A stretch of 33,163 nucleotides of DNA from Bacteroidales bacterium (GTDB taxonomy: Bacteria > Bacteroidota > Bacteroidia > Bacteroidales > F082), in NCBI GenBank assembly GCA_017549805.1, contig JAFYNJ010000014.1, forward strand, positions 1-33,163, read 5' to 3'. A program made the position numbers and the translations under genes. Positions 16,811 through 24,826 of this stretch are shown one piece after another (within the stretch, counting starts at the first letter, position 1; each line of letters begins with the position of its first letter). The notes below the pieces were generated by a model. That model had not been told where the DNA came from. It saw only the letters and a list, made by a program, of their open reading frames with translations, and searched no databases.

Positions 16811-17416
16811 TTAATTAAACGCTGTTCTATTCTGTATCGACCTCCCCAAAGTAATCTCATCCACATACTCCAATGTGTCGCCGACGGCGATGCCTTTGGC
16901 GATGACAGTGACTTTGCCTTTGAAGTCTTTCAATTGTCTGTAAATGTAGAAGTTGGTGGTGTCGCCTTCAATGGTTGCTGGAAGTGCGAGAATGATCTCT
17001 CGGATGTCTTCGGTTTGGACGCGTTGAACGAGTTCCTCGATCTTCAAGTCCTTGGGCGCGATGCCTTCGATGGGACTGATGACACCGCCTAACACATGGT
17101 AGAGTCCGTTGTAGGCTGCCGTGTGCTCAATGGCCAACACATCGCGCATGTCGGCCACTACGCACAGCGTGTTCTCATCACGACGGGGATTGGAGCAGAT
17201 GGAGCAGATTTTGGTGTCGGAGATATTATAGCACCGCTCGCAGAGCATGATATTGTGTTTCATCTTGAGCAAAGCGTCGGCAAGTTGCTCTGTCTGAACA
17301 TTATCCTCGTTGAGCAGATGAAGCGCCAGTCGTAAAGCGGTCTTCTTGCCGATACCGGGCAACTTCGAGAGGGCCTCGACTGCGTTTTCCAGTAATATGC
17401 TTGAGTATTCTGCCAT
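16811..17416 (-). CDS. recR: Recombination mediator RecR
   Basis: This 201-residue protein acts with RecO/RecF to load RecA at gaps. It has an N-terminal helix-hairpin-helix (ALSKLPGIGKKTALRLALHLL), a C4 zinc finger with C59, C62, C71 and C74, a Toprim domain (LCVVADMRDVLAIE, GLYHVLGGVISPIEGI), and a Walker-B-like C-terminal region ending in LGRSIQNRTAF. The start is the ATG at 17416, where RecR homology begins (MAEYSS); an in-frame upstream extension to 17524 runs through promoter sequence and is rejected. It is divergent from the sugar dehydrogenase gene. Confidence 0.93.
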   Translation of the reverse strand: MAEYSSILLENAVEALSKLPGIGKKTALRLALHLLNEDNVQTEQLADALLKMKHNIMLCERCYNISDTKICSICSNPRRDENTLCVVADMRDVLAIEHTAAYNGLYHVLGGVISPIEGIAPKDLKIEELVQRVQTEDIREIILALPATIEGDTTNFYIYRQLKDFKGKVTVIAKGIAVGDTLEYVDEITLGRSIQNRTAFN

Positions 17417-17422
17417 GGCTTG

Positions 17423-17430
17423 CAAAAATA
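17423..17430 (-). promoter_or_regulatory. -7 element for recR
   Basis: Minus-strand TATTTTTG ends only 6 bp before the recR ATG, so a transcript starting about 7 nt downstream would be leaderless or nearly so. The match is exact but spacing makes the call tentative. Confidence 0.45.
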
Positions 17431-17472
17431 GGAAATACTTATTAATTATCTTTGAGGTATCAAAAAAAAACC

Positions 17473-17480
17473 TAAATTTG
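17473..17480 (+). promoter_or_regulatory. -7 element at head of polysaccharide locus
   Basis: TAAATTTG matches TAnnTTTG, with TTTG at 17451-17454 upstream (18-bp spacing, slightly short of the usual 19-21). It would start transcription near 17487, just before the ATG at 17499, and is the likely promoter for the polysaccharide operon. Confidence 0.55.
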
Positions 17481-17498
17481 CAAATTAACCCAATTTGG

Positions 17499-18800
17499 AT
17501 GATTATGGACTTTTGCAAAAACATTGATGAGACAAAGATCTGTGTAATAGGTCTTGGCTATGTGGGTCTCCCTCTGGCCAGATTGTTTTCAACAAAATAT
17601 GAGACCGTCGGTTTCGACATGAATCAATCTCGCGTGGATGCCTTGATGACAGGTCATGATGCTACTCTTGAGGTAAGTGACGAACTGCTTCAGGATGCCA
17701 TCCAAAACCACGGCTTCCGCTGTACCACCAACCTTGATGAAATCAAACAATGCAACTTCTATGTTGTCGCTGTGCCTACCCCTGTCGACAGTGACAATCG
17801 TCCTGACCTGAAACCGTTGTGGGGAGCCAGCGAGACCGTTGGCAAGGTCATTTCGAAAGGCGACGTGGTAGTGTATGAGAGCACCGTCTATCCCGGCGTT
17901 ACGGAGGAGGAATGTCTCCCGGTGGTGGAACGTGTCAGTGGATTGAAATTCAATGTCGATTTCTATGCTGGCTACAGTCCTGAGCGCATTAACCCTGGTG
18001 ACAAACTGCATACGGTAGAAAAAATCAAGAAGGTGACGTCAGGCTCCACGCCTGAGATTGCCGATTATGTGGATGCCATTTACAATAGTGTCCTTATCAA
18101 TGGTACCCATAAAGCCCCGAGCATCAAGGTGGCTGAAGCATCCAAGATCATCGAGAATTCACAGCGCGACGTCAACATCGCCTTCATGAACGAGCTGGCC
18201 AAGATCTTCAATGCCATGGGTATCGACACCCACGACGTGATCGATGCCGCTTCCTCCAAGTGGAACTTCATCAAGCTGAGTCCCGGCTTGGTGGGCGGGC
18301 ACTGCATCAGCGTGGATCCCTACTACTTGATCCAAAAGGCTCAGGTGTATGGCGTCCTACCTCGGATTATGCATGCCTCAAGACGTTTGAACGACGGCAT
18401 GGGTGCCTACGTGGCCAACCAGACCATTAAATGCATGAACAAAAAAGGCGTGATGGTGAAAAACGCGAGAATTCTTATCCTTGGCATCACCTTCAAAGAG
18501 AACTGTCCTGACATCCGTAACACCAAAGTGGTGGACATTTACCATACTTTGAGAGAATACACACCGAATATCACGGTACTTGATCCTTGGGCCAATTCCA
18601 ATCATGTGCTCAAAGAATACGGCATCGTCGTCAACTCCCAACTGCCAACTGCCAACTGCCAACTGTTTGACGCAGTCATCTTGGCTGTTGCCCATAAGGA
18701 ATTCCTCGACATGGATGTGAAAACCTTGGTTAGGGAAGGTGGCGTCATTTACGATGTGAAAGGTATTCTTCCAAGAGAGATTGTCGATGGAAGACTGTAG
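17499..18800 (+). CDS. TviB/WbpO-type UDP-N-acetylhexosamine 6-dehydrogenase
   Basis: Nucleotide-sugar dehydrogenase of 433 residues that oxidises C6 of a UDP-hexose (most likely UDP-GlcNAc/GalNAc) to the uronic acid with 2 NAD+. The N-terminal Rossmann motif is ICVIGLGYVGLPLARLF. The catalytic Cys269 lies in GLVGGHCISVDPYYL, the form found in TviB/WbpO/CapL enzymes rather than in short UDP-glucose dehydrogenases. The C-terminal domain has GITFKENCPDIRNTKVVD. The ATG at 17499 (or 17505) is chosen since homology begins there and promoter elements lie just upstream; a longer in-frame extension would overlap recR. The stretch SQLPTANCQL (about residues 378-389) is encoded by four CCAACTG heptamers and has no counterpart that I know in the family. 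First gene of the polysaccharide locus. Confidence 0.88.
   Translation: MIMDFCKNIDETKICVIGLGYVGLPLARLFSTKYETVGFDMNQSRVDALMTGHDATLEVSDELLQDAIQNHGFRCTTNLDEIKQCNFYVVAVPTPVDSDNRPDLKPLWGASETVGKVISKGDVVVYESTVYPGVTEEECLPVVERVSGLKFNVDFYAGYSPERINPGDKLHTVEKIKKVTSGSTPEIADYVDAIYNSVLINGTHKAPSIKVAEASKIIENSQRDVNIAFMNELAKIFNAMGIDTHDVIDAASSKWNFIKLSPGLVGGHCISVDPYYLIQKAQVYGVLPRIMHASRRLNDGMGAYVANQTIKCMNKKGVMVKNARILILGITFKENCPDIRNTKVVDIYHTLREYTPNITVLDPWANSNHVLKEYGIVVNSQLPTANCQLFDAVILAVAHKEFLDMDVKTLVREGGVIYDVKGILPREIVDGRL
18638..18665. repeat. Heptanucleotide tandem repeat inside sugar dehydrogenase (4 x CCAACTG)
   Basis: Four perfect 7-bp units follow a degenerate TCAACTC unit (18631-18637). The unit is stop-free on this strand and encodes cyclic PTANCQL in any frame. 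It lies in the C-terminal nucleotide-binding domain just before FDAVILAVAH. Confidence 0.9.
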
Positions 18801-18836
18801 TGTACCGCACCACGATGAACGGAAAACAAAAATGAG

Positions 18837-20768
18837 ATGCGCATGAGTAGGTTGAACAAATACTTTCAGCAATACCTGAGTACAAAGGTTATCTTTGCGA
18901 TTGACCTTGTGCTGTCGGTGTTGGCTTCGGCAGTAGTGATGCTGTCCTTGGTCTTTTTCGCCAAAACAGGTTCTGATTACTATAGAGGGATGTTCTCCCT
19001 TTGGTGGATGACTAGCAGTATTGTCGGCACGGTGGTTGGCATGCTGGTGTTCAAAAGCTACAATGTGGTGGTCCGTCACATGACTTTGCCGGATATTATC
19101 CATTATATCCTGGTTTTGTTGGCCAAAGTAGTTGTAATCGGGATCGTGGTGGGTATTGCTAAGAAAATCAATTCTAGTATTGGCATTGCGCTTGTGTACG
19201 ATTTTTTGTTATCCTTGTTTTTCTGGATCTGTGTCCGTCTTTTGATGTTCTTTGTGTATGATCTATACAAGAAGAAATTCAAGGAACTTAGCGACCGTCA
19301 GCGAGTACTAGTCTTCAGCACTTCCGATAAATCGGCCGCTGTCGTAACTCGTTTGGAGAACTCTCCACATTATGATGTGGTTGGCTTTATTTCTCGTGAC
19401 GATAATAGCAAGAACCTGCGTATCAACGACCTGCCCGTGTTTGTGTGTCATACCGATAAACAGGTGGAAAAGGTCCTTGACCAGCTTTCGACGCGCGCCA
19501 TCCTGTTTTCGAGCGAAGCCGATGTGATGCGCGAAAACACGGATCTGGTGGAATACTGCAACCGAAACAATGTCAAAACGCTGATCATACCTACTATTGA
19601 TGAACTGGAGACGAACCAAAGGATGCGTGACCGTGTGCGTGAGGTGAAGATAGAAGACCTTCTCGGACGCCAGGAAATCAAAATCTCGATGGACGAAATC
19701 AAAGCCAACTTCAATGGCAAGGTGGTAATGGTCACTGGCGCTGCAGGATCCATCGGTTCGGAGCTTTGTCGCCAGTTGGCTACCTTTGGCATTAAGAAGT
19801 TGGTGCTGTTCGACAATGCAGAGACACCCATGCATAACCTGAGATTGGAGTTGGAACAACGCTTCCCCAAACTTGATTTTGTGCCGATTATCGGCGATGT
19901 TCGTCATAAGGATCGTCTCGACTTCGCTTTCCGTGAATGGCATCCTCAAGTGGTGTTTCATGCCGCTGCCTATAAGCATGTGCCATTGATGGAGGAGAAT
20001 CCTTGTGAAGCTGTTTTGGTCAATCTCCATGGCTCCTGCAATGTGGCTGACAAGTGTTTGGAGTATGGAACCGAGATGATGGTGATGATCTCTACCGACA
20101 AGGCGGTGAATCCCACCAACATCATGGGATGTTCCAAGCGTCTGGCGGAGATCTACGTGCAGTCGCTGGGGTTGGCGGTCGAGCAGGGCAAGGTGCCGGG
20201 CAAAACCAAGTTTGTTACTACCCGTTTCGGCAATGTATTGGGTTCCAATGGATCTGTCATCCCTCGTTTCCGTGAACAGATTGCCAATGGCGGTCCTGTC
20301 ACAGTGACCCATCCCGAAATCACACGTTTCTTCATGACCATCCCCGAAGCTTGCCGTCTGGTGATGGAAGCTGCCATTTTGAGTACAGGTAACCAGATCT
20401 TTGTGTTTGATATGGGTGAATCTATCAAGATTGATACCTTGGCCCGTCGCATGATTACCCTTGCCGGTATGAAGGTGGGAGAGGATATCGAGATCCAATA
20501 CACGGGCTTGCGTCCGGGCGAGAAACTGTATGAGGAAGTGCTGTCTAACAAGGAGAACACATTGCCTACATCGCATGACCGTATCCGAATTGCCAAGGTT
20601 CGTGAATATGAATATGACCAGATGAAGGTTGTGTTGGAGGAATTGGTCGATCTTGCCCACAAGGTGAAGATTCCTGAGATGGTTATCCTGATGAAGAAGA
20701 CTGTGCCGGAGTTCATTAGCAAGAACAGTAGGTTTGAGGAATACGATAGGCTGAAAGCTGAGAGCTGA
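18837..20768 (+). CDS. CapD/WbpM-type membrane nucleotide-sugar 4,6-dehydratase
   Basis: This 643-residue protein has four N-terminal transmembrane helices (about residues 14-140), then a CoA-binding-like regulatory domain (residues about 150-270) and a C-terminal extended SDR domain. The SDR has GAAGSIG at 301-307, VFHAAAYKHVPLMEENP, and the STDKAVNPTNIMGCSKR motif, where Met-x3-Lys replaces the usual Tyr-x3-Lys, as in long FlaA1/WbpM dehydratases. It should convert UDP-GlcNAc to UDP-4-keto-6-deoxy-GlcNAc at the inner membrane, giving precursors such as QuiNAc or FucNAc. It lies 36 bp after the dehydrogenase. The ATG at 18837 is used; the terminal residues KAES and the stop come from a GCTGAAA heptamer repeat. 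Confidence 0.9.
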   Translation: MRMSRLNKYFQQYLSTKVIFAIDLVLSVLASAVVMLSLVFFAKTGSDYYRGMFSLWWMTSSIVGTVVGMLVFKSYNVVVRHMTLPDIIHYILVLLAKVVVIGIVVGIAKKINSSIGIALVYDFLLSLFFWICVRLLMFFVYDLYKKKFKELSDRQRVLVFSTSDKSAAVVTRLENSPHYDVVGFISRDDNSKNLRINDLPVFVCHTDKQVEKVLDQLSTRAILFSSEADVMRENTDLVEYCNRNNVKTLIIPTIDELETNQRMRDRVREVKIEDLLGRQEIKISMDEIKANFNGKVVMVTGAAGSIGSELCRQLATFGIKKLVLFDNAETPMHNLRLELEQRFPKLDFVPIIGDVRHKDRLDFAFREWHPQVVFHAAAYKHVPLMEENPCEAVLVNLHGSCNVADKCLEYGTEMMVMISTDKAVNPTNIMGCSKRLAEIYVQSLGLAVEQGKVPGKTKFVTTRFGNVLGSNGSVIPRFREQIANGGPVTVTHPEITRFFMTIPEACRLVMEAAILSTGNQIFVFDMGESIKIDTLARRMITLAGMKVGEDIEIQYTGLRPGEKLYEEVLSNKENTLPTSHDRIRIAKVREYEYDQMKVVLEELVDLAHKVKIPEMVILMKKTVPEFISKNSRFEEYDRLKAES

Positions 20769-20770
20769 AC
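20750..20770. repeat. Heptanucleotide tandem repeat (3 x GCTGAAA)
   Basis: The units are GCTGAAA, GCTGAGA and GCTGAAC. The unit contains TGA in one frame, and it provides the stop codon of the dehydratase gene (20766-20768). The following 50 bp before the PnuC gene hold short GAAGC-rich repeats and no gene. Confidence 0.7.
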
Positions 20771-20818
20771 GGCGAAGCCCTCAACGAAGCGAAGCGAGTT
20801 AAAGCGGAGAACGTAAAA

Positions 20819-21400
20819 ATGGAGTTCCTGAGCAATCATTGGCTGGATATTACGACGACGGCATTGGGGTTGGCCTATATCCTGTTGGAATACAAGGCCA
20901 GCGTTTGGATGTGGGTAGTGGGTTTTTTCATGCAATCGCTGGGCATCGTTCTTTACTATCAGAAAGGGCTGTATGCCGATTGTGGCATGGAGTTCTATTA
21001 TTTGGCCATGACGGTTTATGGATTTATTGCATGGATGCGCCATAGGCAGAAGGTAAAGGATCTGCCCATCCGTCACATGCCGAAGAAAACGGCCTTGTCA
21101 TGGGTGCTTGTCGCTACAGTTGTCTGGGCACTCATTTACTTTGTGTTGTCGCGTTTCACCAACAGCACGGTTCCCGTACTTGATGCCTTTACCACCGCCT
21201 TGAGCATTGTGGGTATTTGGGCCTTGGCCAGAAAATATTTGGAGCAGTGGTTCGTTTGGATTGTGGTGGATGTCGTGACCTGCGGCCTGTATTTCTACAA
21301 GGATATCCCCTTCAAGGCCAGCTTATATGGGTTGTATGTCATCATCGCCATCTTTGGCTATTTTAAGTGGAAATCAATTATGAAAGAAGAAACGATATGA
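20819..21400 (+). CDS. PnuC-family vitamin/nucleoside transporter
   Basis: This 193-residue membrane protein with about seven predicted helices belongs to the PnuC family of facilitators for nicotinamide riboside and related vitamins. Family features seen are [16 protein letters not shown] near the N terminus, the aromatic-rich [19 protein letters not shown], and the C-terminal signature [19 protein letters not shown]. In Bacteroides a PnuC homologue (PnuT) imports thiamin; that is possible here because a TPP-regulated outer-membrane receptor is in the same window, but this gene has no riboswitch. Its stop codon overlaps the rmlA start (ATGA), an unexpected coupling to sugar-nucleotide synthesis. 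Confidence 0.85.
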   Translation: MEFLSNHWLDITTTALGLAYILLEYKASVWMWVVGFFMQSLGIVLYYQKGLYADCGMEFYYLAMTVYGFIAWMRHRQKVKDLPIRHMPKKTALSWVLVATVVWALIYFVLSRFTNSTVPVLDAFTTALSIVGIWALARKYLEQWFVWIVVDVVTCGLYFYKDIPFKASLYGLYVIIAIFGYFKWKSIMKEETI

Positions 21401-22314
21401 AAGGAATTGTATTGGCAGGTGGTTCGGGGACGCGTTTGTACCCAATTACGAAAGGCGTAAGCAAACAGTTGCTTCCCATCTATGACAAGCCCATGGTCTA
21501 TTATCCCATCTCGGCTTTGATGTTGGCTGGGATTCGCGACATTCTCGTTATCTCTACCCCATACGACTTGCCAGGCTTCAAGCGTTTGCTGGGCGATGGC
21601 TCCGACTATGGCGTGCATTTCGAGTATGCCGAACAGCCTTCGCCTGATGGGCTGGCTCAGGCCTTCATCATCGGTGAGCAGTTCATCGGCGACGATTGTG
21701 CCTGCTTGGTGCTGGGCGACAACATCTTCCACGGATCGGGCTTTACGAGCTTGTTGAGACATGCCGTTGAAGATGCCGAAAAGAACCACAAGGCCACGGT
21801 GTTTGGCTATTGGGTGTCGGATCCCGAGCGTTATGGCGTGGCGGAGTTCGACAAGCAGGGCAACTGCCTGAGCATCGAGGAGAAGCCCAAGGAACCCAAG
21901 AGCAACTATGCCGTGGTGGGTCTCTATTTCTATCCCAACAAGGTGGTTGACATTGCCAAGACCATCAAGCCGTCGGCCCGTGGCGAATTGGAGATTACCA
22001 CGGTGAACCAGGAGTTTCTGAAGGCAGGTGAGCTGAAAGTCCAGACCTTGGGACGGGGCTTTGCTTGGCTCGATACGGGGACCCACGACAGCTTGGCCGA
22101 AGCCTCCACCTTCGTGGAAGTCATTGAGAAGCGGCAAGGCCTGAAGATCGCTTGCTTGGAAGGCATCGCCTATCGTCATGGATGGATTAGCGAGGAGAAG
22201 ATGCGCGAGTTGGCCAAACCCATGCTGAAAAACCAATATGGCCAGTATCTCCTTCGGGTGATCGATGAGATGAAGGAGCAAATCAATTCGATAACCTTTG
22301 AAAACACAAAATAA
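21397..22314 (+). CDS. rmlA: Glucose-1-phosphate thymidylyltransferase
   Basis: This 305-residue enzyme makes dTDP-glucose from glucose-1-phosphate and dTTP. The N-terminal nucleotidyltransferase motif [20 protein letters not shown] and KPMVYYP are canonical. The metal-binding [10 protein letters not shown], the [19 protein letters not shown] segment and [16 protein letters not shown] are also present. The ATG at 21397 is chosen because homology starts at MKGIVLAGG; it overlaps the pnuC stop codon, suggesting translational coupling. The stop overlaps the rmlB start by one base (TAATG). The first two steps of dTDP-deoxysugar synthesis are therefore encoded together. Confidence 0.95.
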   Translation: MKGIVLAGGSGTRLYPITKGVSKQLLPIYDKPMVYYPISALMLAGIRDILVISTPYDLPGFKRLLGDGSDYGVHFEYAEQPSPDGLAQAFIIGEQFIGDDCACLVLGDNIFHGSGFTSLLRHAVEDAEKNHKATVFGYWVSDPERYGVAEFDKQGNCLSIEEKPKEPKSNYAVVGLYFYPNKVVDIAKTIKPSARGELEITTVNQEFLKAGELKVQTLGRGFAWLDTGTHDSLAEASTFVEVIEKRQGLKIACLEGIAYRHGWISEEKMRELAKPMLKNQYGQYLLRVIDEMKEQINSITFENTK

Positions 22315-23477
22315 TGGGAAGAACCATCATCATTACGGGAGGAGCGGGCTTTATAGGCAGCCATGTCGTTCGCCTTTTTGTGAACAAATATCCCGATTAC
22401 AAGATCATCAATCTCGATAAGCTGACCTATGCCGGCAACCTTGCCAACCTTCAGGATATTGAGGACATGCCCAACTATCGCTTTGTCAAGATGGATATCT
22501 GCGATTTTGAAGGTGTATACCAGTTGATGCAAGAAGAACATGTTGACGGCATCATCCACCTTGCCGCTGAGAGCCATGTGGATCGTAGTATCAAGGATCC
22601 GTTCACCTTCGCCCAAACCAACGTGATGGGAACGTTGAGCTTGTTGCAGGCCGCGAAACTTTATTGGGAGTCGACGAATTTCGTCATTGCGAGGGAGGAA
22701 CGACCGAAGCAATCCATCCCTTGCCGTTTCTATCATATCAGCACCGACGAAGTCTATGGTGCCTTGGAGATGACCGATCCTGAGGGTATCGAGCCGCCAT
22801 TTACTACGAAGGCCAGCAGCGGCAAGCATCATCTGGCTTATGGAAGCAAGTTCTTCACGGAGGATCTGAAATACCAGCCCCACAGCCCTTATAGCGCCGC
22901 CAAGGCCAGCAGCGACCATTTTGTGCGTGCTTTCCATGACACGTACGGCTTGCCGACCGTTGTGACGAATTGTTCAAACAACTACGGTCCCTACCAGTTT
23001 CCTGAGAAGCTGATCCCGCTGTTCATCAACAATATCCGCCATCGCAAGCCGTTGCCGGTGTATGGCAAAGGCGAGAATGTGAGGGATTGGCTCTATGTGG
23101 AAGACCATGCCCGTGCCATCGACTTGATTTTCCATGAGGGCAAGATAGGGGAGACCTACAACATCGGCGGCTTCAACGAGTGGAAAAACATTGACCTGAT
23201 CAAGGTGCTGATTAACACGGTGGACAGGCTGCTGGGCCGTCCCGAGGGTGCCGACATGGACTTGATCACCTATGTTACCGACCGTGCCGGCCACGACCTG
23301 CGCTATGCCATCGACTCTTCCAAGCTTCAGATGGAACTCGGTTGGGAGCCCAGTTTGCAGTTCGAGGAAGGCATCGAGAAGACCGTCCTTTGGTATCTCG
23401 AAAACCAAGAATGGCTGGATAACGTCACCAGTGGCGATTATCAGAAGTATTATGAAAGCTATTACGGAAAACTCTAA
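22314..23477 (+). CDS. rmlB: dTDP-glucose 4,6-dehydratase with embedded palindromic repeat
   Basis: This 387-residue extended SDR converts dTDP-glucose to dTDP-4-keto-6-deoxyglucose. It has NAD-binding GGAGFIGSHVVRLF, LAAESHVDRSI, the catalytic HISTDEVYG (Asp-Glu pair), YSAAKASSDHFVRA (Tyr-x3-Lys) and NNYGPYQFPEKLIPL. Residues 123-136 (FVIAREERPKQSIP), between LYWEST and FYHISTDEVYG, are the in-frame translation of a copy of the CGTCATTGCGAG-type intergenic repeat; the surrounding sequence is normal. The insertion is probably in a surface loop, so activity may persist. rmlC and rmlD are not in the window. Confidence 0.95.
   Translation: MGRTIIITGGAGFIGSHVVRLFVNKYPDYKIINLDKLTYAGNLANLQDIEDMPNYRFVKMDICDFEGVYQLMQEEHVDGIIHLAAESHVDRSIKDPFTFAQTNVMGTLSLLQAAKLYWESTNFVIAREERPKQSIPCRFYHISTDEVYGALEMTDPEGIEPPFTTKASSGKHHLAYGSKFFTEDLKYQPHSPYSAAKASSDHFVRAFHDTYGLPTVVTNCSNNYGPYQFPEKLIPLFINNIRHRKPLPVYGKGENVRDWLYVEDHARAIDLIFHEGKIGETYNIGGFNEWKNIDLIKVLINTVDRLLGRPEGADMDLITYVTDRAGHDLRYAIDSSKLQMELGWEPSLQFEEGIEKTVLWYLENQEWLDNVTSGDYQKYYESYYGKL
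22682..22720. repeat. Palindromic-repeat family copy inside rmlB
   Basis: Starts CGTCATTGCGAG and ends GCAATCCA with GAAC/GACC spacer, the same arm layout as the intergenic repeat at 11204-11245. It is translated in frame as part of RmlB. Only one half of the larger inverted structure is present. Confidence 0.75.
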
Positions 23478-23499
23478 ATTCTTAATTCTAAATTCTAAT
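23472..23499. repeat. Heptanucleotide tandem repeat (4 x TTCTAAA)
   Basis: The 7-bp units are CTCTAAA, TTCTTAA, TTCTAAA and TTCTAAT. The unit contains TAA, and the first unit carries the rmlB stop codon (23475-23477). The repeat fills almost the entire 27-bp gap to the next gene. Confidence 0.8.
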
Positions 23500-23504
23500 T
23501 TTTC

Positions 23505-24755
23505 ATGAAGATAGCAGTAGCTGGAACGGGTTATGTCGGCCTGAGCATCGCCACCTTGTTGTCGCAGCGTTATGATGTGACTGCGGTTGATATTGTGCCG
23601 GAAAGGGTGGATAAGGTCAATAGGAGAGAGTCGCCTATCAAGGATGAATTGATTGAGGAGTATTTTGCCCAAAAGGAATTGCGTCTTCAAGCCACGCTGG
23701 ATGCCGAACAAGGTTACGGCGACGCAGATTTCGTGGTTATCGCGGCGCCTACCAACTACGACAGTGTGAAGAATTTCTTTGATACCACCGCAGTGGAGGA
23801 GGTGATTAACACGGTGATGCGCTACAATCCCCATGCCGTGATGGTAATCAAATCGACGGTGCCGGTTGGCTATACCGAGTCGATCAGGCAGAAGACGGGA
23901 TGCCGCAATATCCTCTTTGCACCGGAGTTTCTGCGCGAAAGCAAGGCGCTTTACGACAATTTGTATCCGTCGCGCATCATCATTGGTTACGAACAAGGCA
24001 ATGAAGAACTAAAGAATAAGGCAAATCAATTTGCACTTATGCTACAGCAATGTGCATTGAAAACCGATATTCCCGTGTTGTTTATGGGTACTACTGAGGC
24101 GGAAGCGGTGAAACTGTTTGCCAACACTTATTTGGCGTTGCGTGTAAGTTATTTCAACGAATTGGATACATACGCCGAGATGAAAGGGCTTGACACCCGA
24201 TCGATTATCGAAGGGGTGTGTCTGGATCCCCGTATCGGAAGCTATTACAACAATCCCAGTTTTGGCTATGGCGGCTATTGTTTGCCCAAGGATACCAAGC
24301 AGCTTTTGGCCAACTATGCTGATGTGCCGCAAAACATGATGAGTGCCATCGTGGAGAGCAACCGCACCCGCAAGGACTTCATCGCCGACCAGGTCCTGAA
24401 AATGGCTGGTTATTACGCCTATTCCGAGAACAACCAATACGATTCAAAACTTCCAACTGCCAACTACCAACTGCCAACTATTGGCGTTTATCGCCTGACC
24501 ATGAAGTCGAACAGCGACAACTTCCGCCAGAGCAGCATCCAGGGAGTGATGAAGCGCGTGAAGGCAAAGGGAGCCAAGGTCATCATCTATGAGCCGACTT
24601 TGCCTGATGGGACCACCTTCTTCGGCAGCTTGGTAGTCAACGATTTGGAACGCTTCAAGACCATGAGCCAAGCCATCATCGCCAACCGTTACGACAGTGT
24701 CCTCGACGACGTGAAGGATAAGGTTTACACCCGTGATATTTTCAAGAGGGATTAA
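23505..24755 (+). CDS. ugd: UDP-glucose 6-dehydrogenase with embedded heptamer repeat
   Basis: This 416-residue short-type UDP-glucose dehydrogenase oxidises UDP-glucose to UDP-glucuronic acid. It opens [19 protein letters not shown] and has [30 protein letters not shown] (substrate-binding), the catalytic Cys259 in [15 protein letters not shown] and the C-terminal VIIYEP segment. The family usually has about 390 residues; the excess is partly the segment [12 protein letters not shown] (about residues 315-327), encoded by a 28-bp heptamer repeat between the helical linker and the C-terminal domain. It closes the first half of the polysaccharide locus and is followed by a terminator-like hairpin. 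Confidence 0.93.
   Translation: MKIAVAGTGYVGLSIATLLSQRYDVTAVDIVPERVDKVNRRESPIKDELIEEYFAQKELRLQATLDAEQGYGDADFVVIAAPTNYDSVKNFFDTTAVEEVINTVMRYNPHAVMVIKSTVPVGYTESIRQKTGCRNILFAPEFLRESKALYDNLYPSRIIIGYEQGNEELKNKANQFALMLQQCALKTDIPVLFMGTTEAEAVKLFANTYLALRVSYFNELDTYAEMKGLDTRSIIEGVCLDPRIGSYYNNPSFGYGGYCLPKDTKQLLANYADVPQNMMSAIVESNRTRKDFIADQVLKMAGYYAYSENNQYDSKLPTANYQLPTIGVYRLTMKSNSDNFRQSSIQGVMKRVKAKGAKVIIYEPTLPDGTTFFGSLVVNDLERFKTMSQAIIANRYDSVLDDVKDKVYTRDIFKRD
24453..24480. repeat. Heptanucleotide tandem repeat inside ugd (4 x CCAACTG/A)
   Basis: Units alternate CCAACTG, CCAACTA, CCAACTG, CCAACTA. They are the same unit family as in the other dehydrogenase gene at 18638-18665, but at a different place in the protein. 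Stop-free on the coding strand. Confidence 0.9.
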
Positions 24756-24794
24756 GCAAGCCTTTCCATGGTGTTTATTGGGCAAAAAAACTTG

Positions 24795-24826
24795 TTCTTT
24801 TCTTTGAAAAGAAAAGGTTTTTTTTC
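24795..24826 (+). terminator. Intrinsic terminator-like hairpin with T tract
   Basis: A perfect 8-bp stem TTCTTTTC/GAAAAGAA with loop TTT (24795-24813) is followed by AAGG and an eight-T run. It lies 40 bp after the ugd stop and could divide the locus into two transcription units. The remaining gap to 24964 holds a weak TATTTTCG -7-like motif at 24828-24835 and short hairpins, with no gene. Confidence 0.6.

Noticed and set aside
17417-17524. N-terminal extension of recR
   Set aside because: The extra residues are encoded by promoter-like, AT-rich sequence and precede the conserved MAEYSS start of RecR.
19308-20660. A 450-codon open frame antisense to the CapD-type gene
   Set aside because: It is a codon-bias shadow. 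The + strand has a full-length, motif-complete nucleotide-sugar dehydratase over the same bases, and the antisense product has no recognisable motif.
14131-24480. CRISPR-like repeats
   Set aside because: Repeat units are 7 bp, directly adjacent with no spacers, and no cas genes are present.
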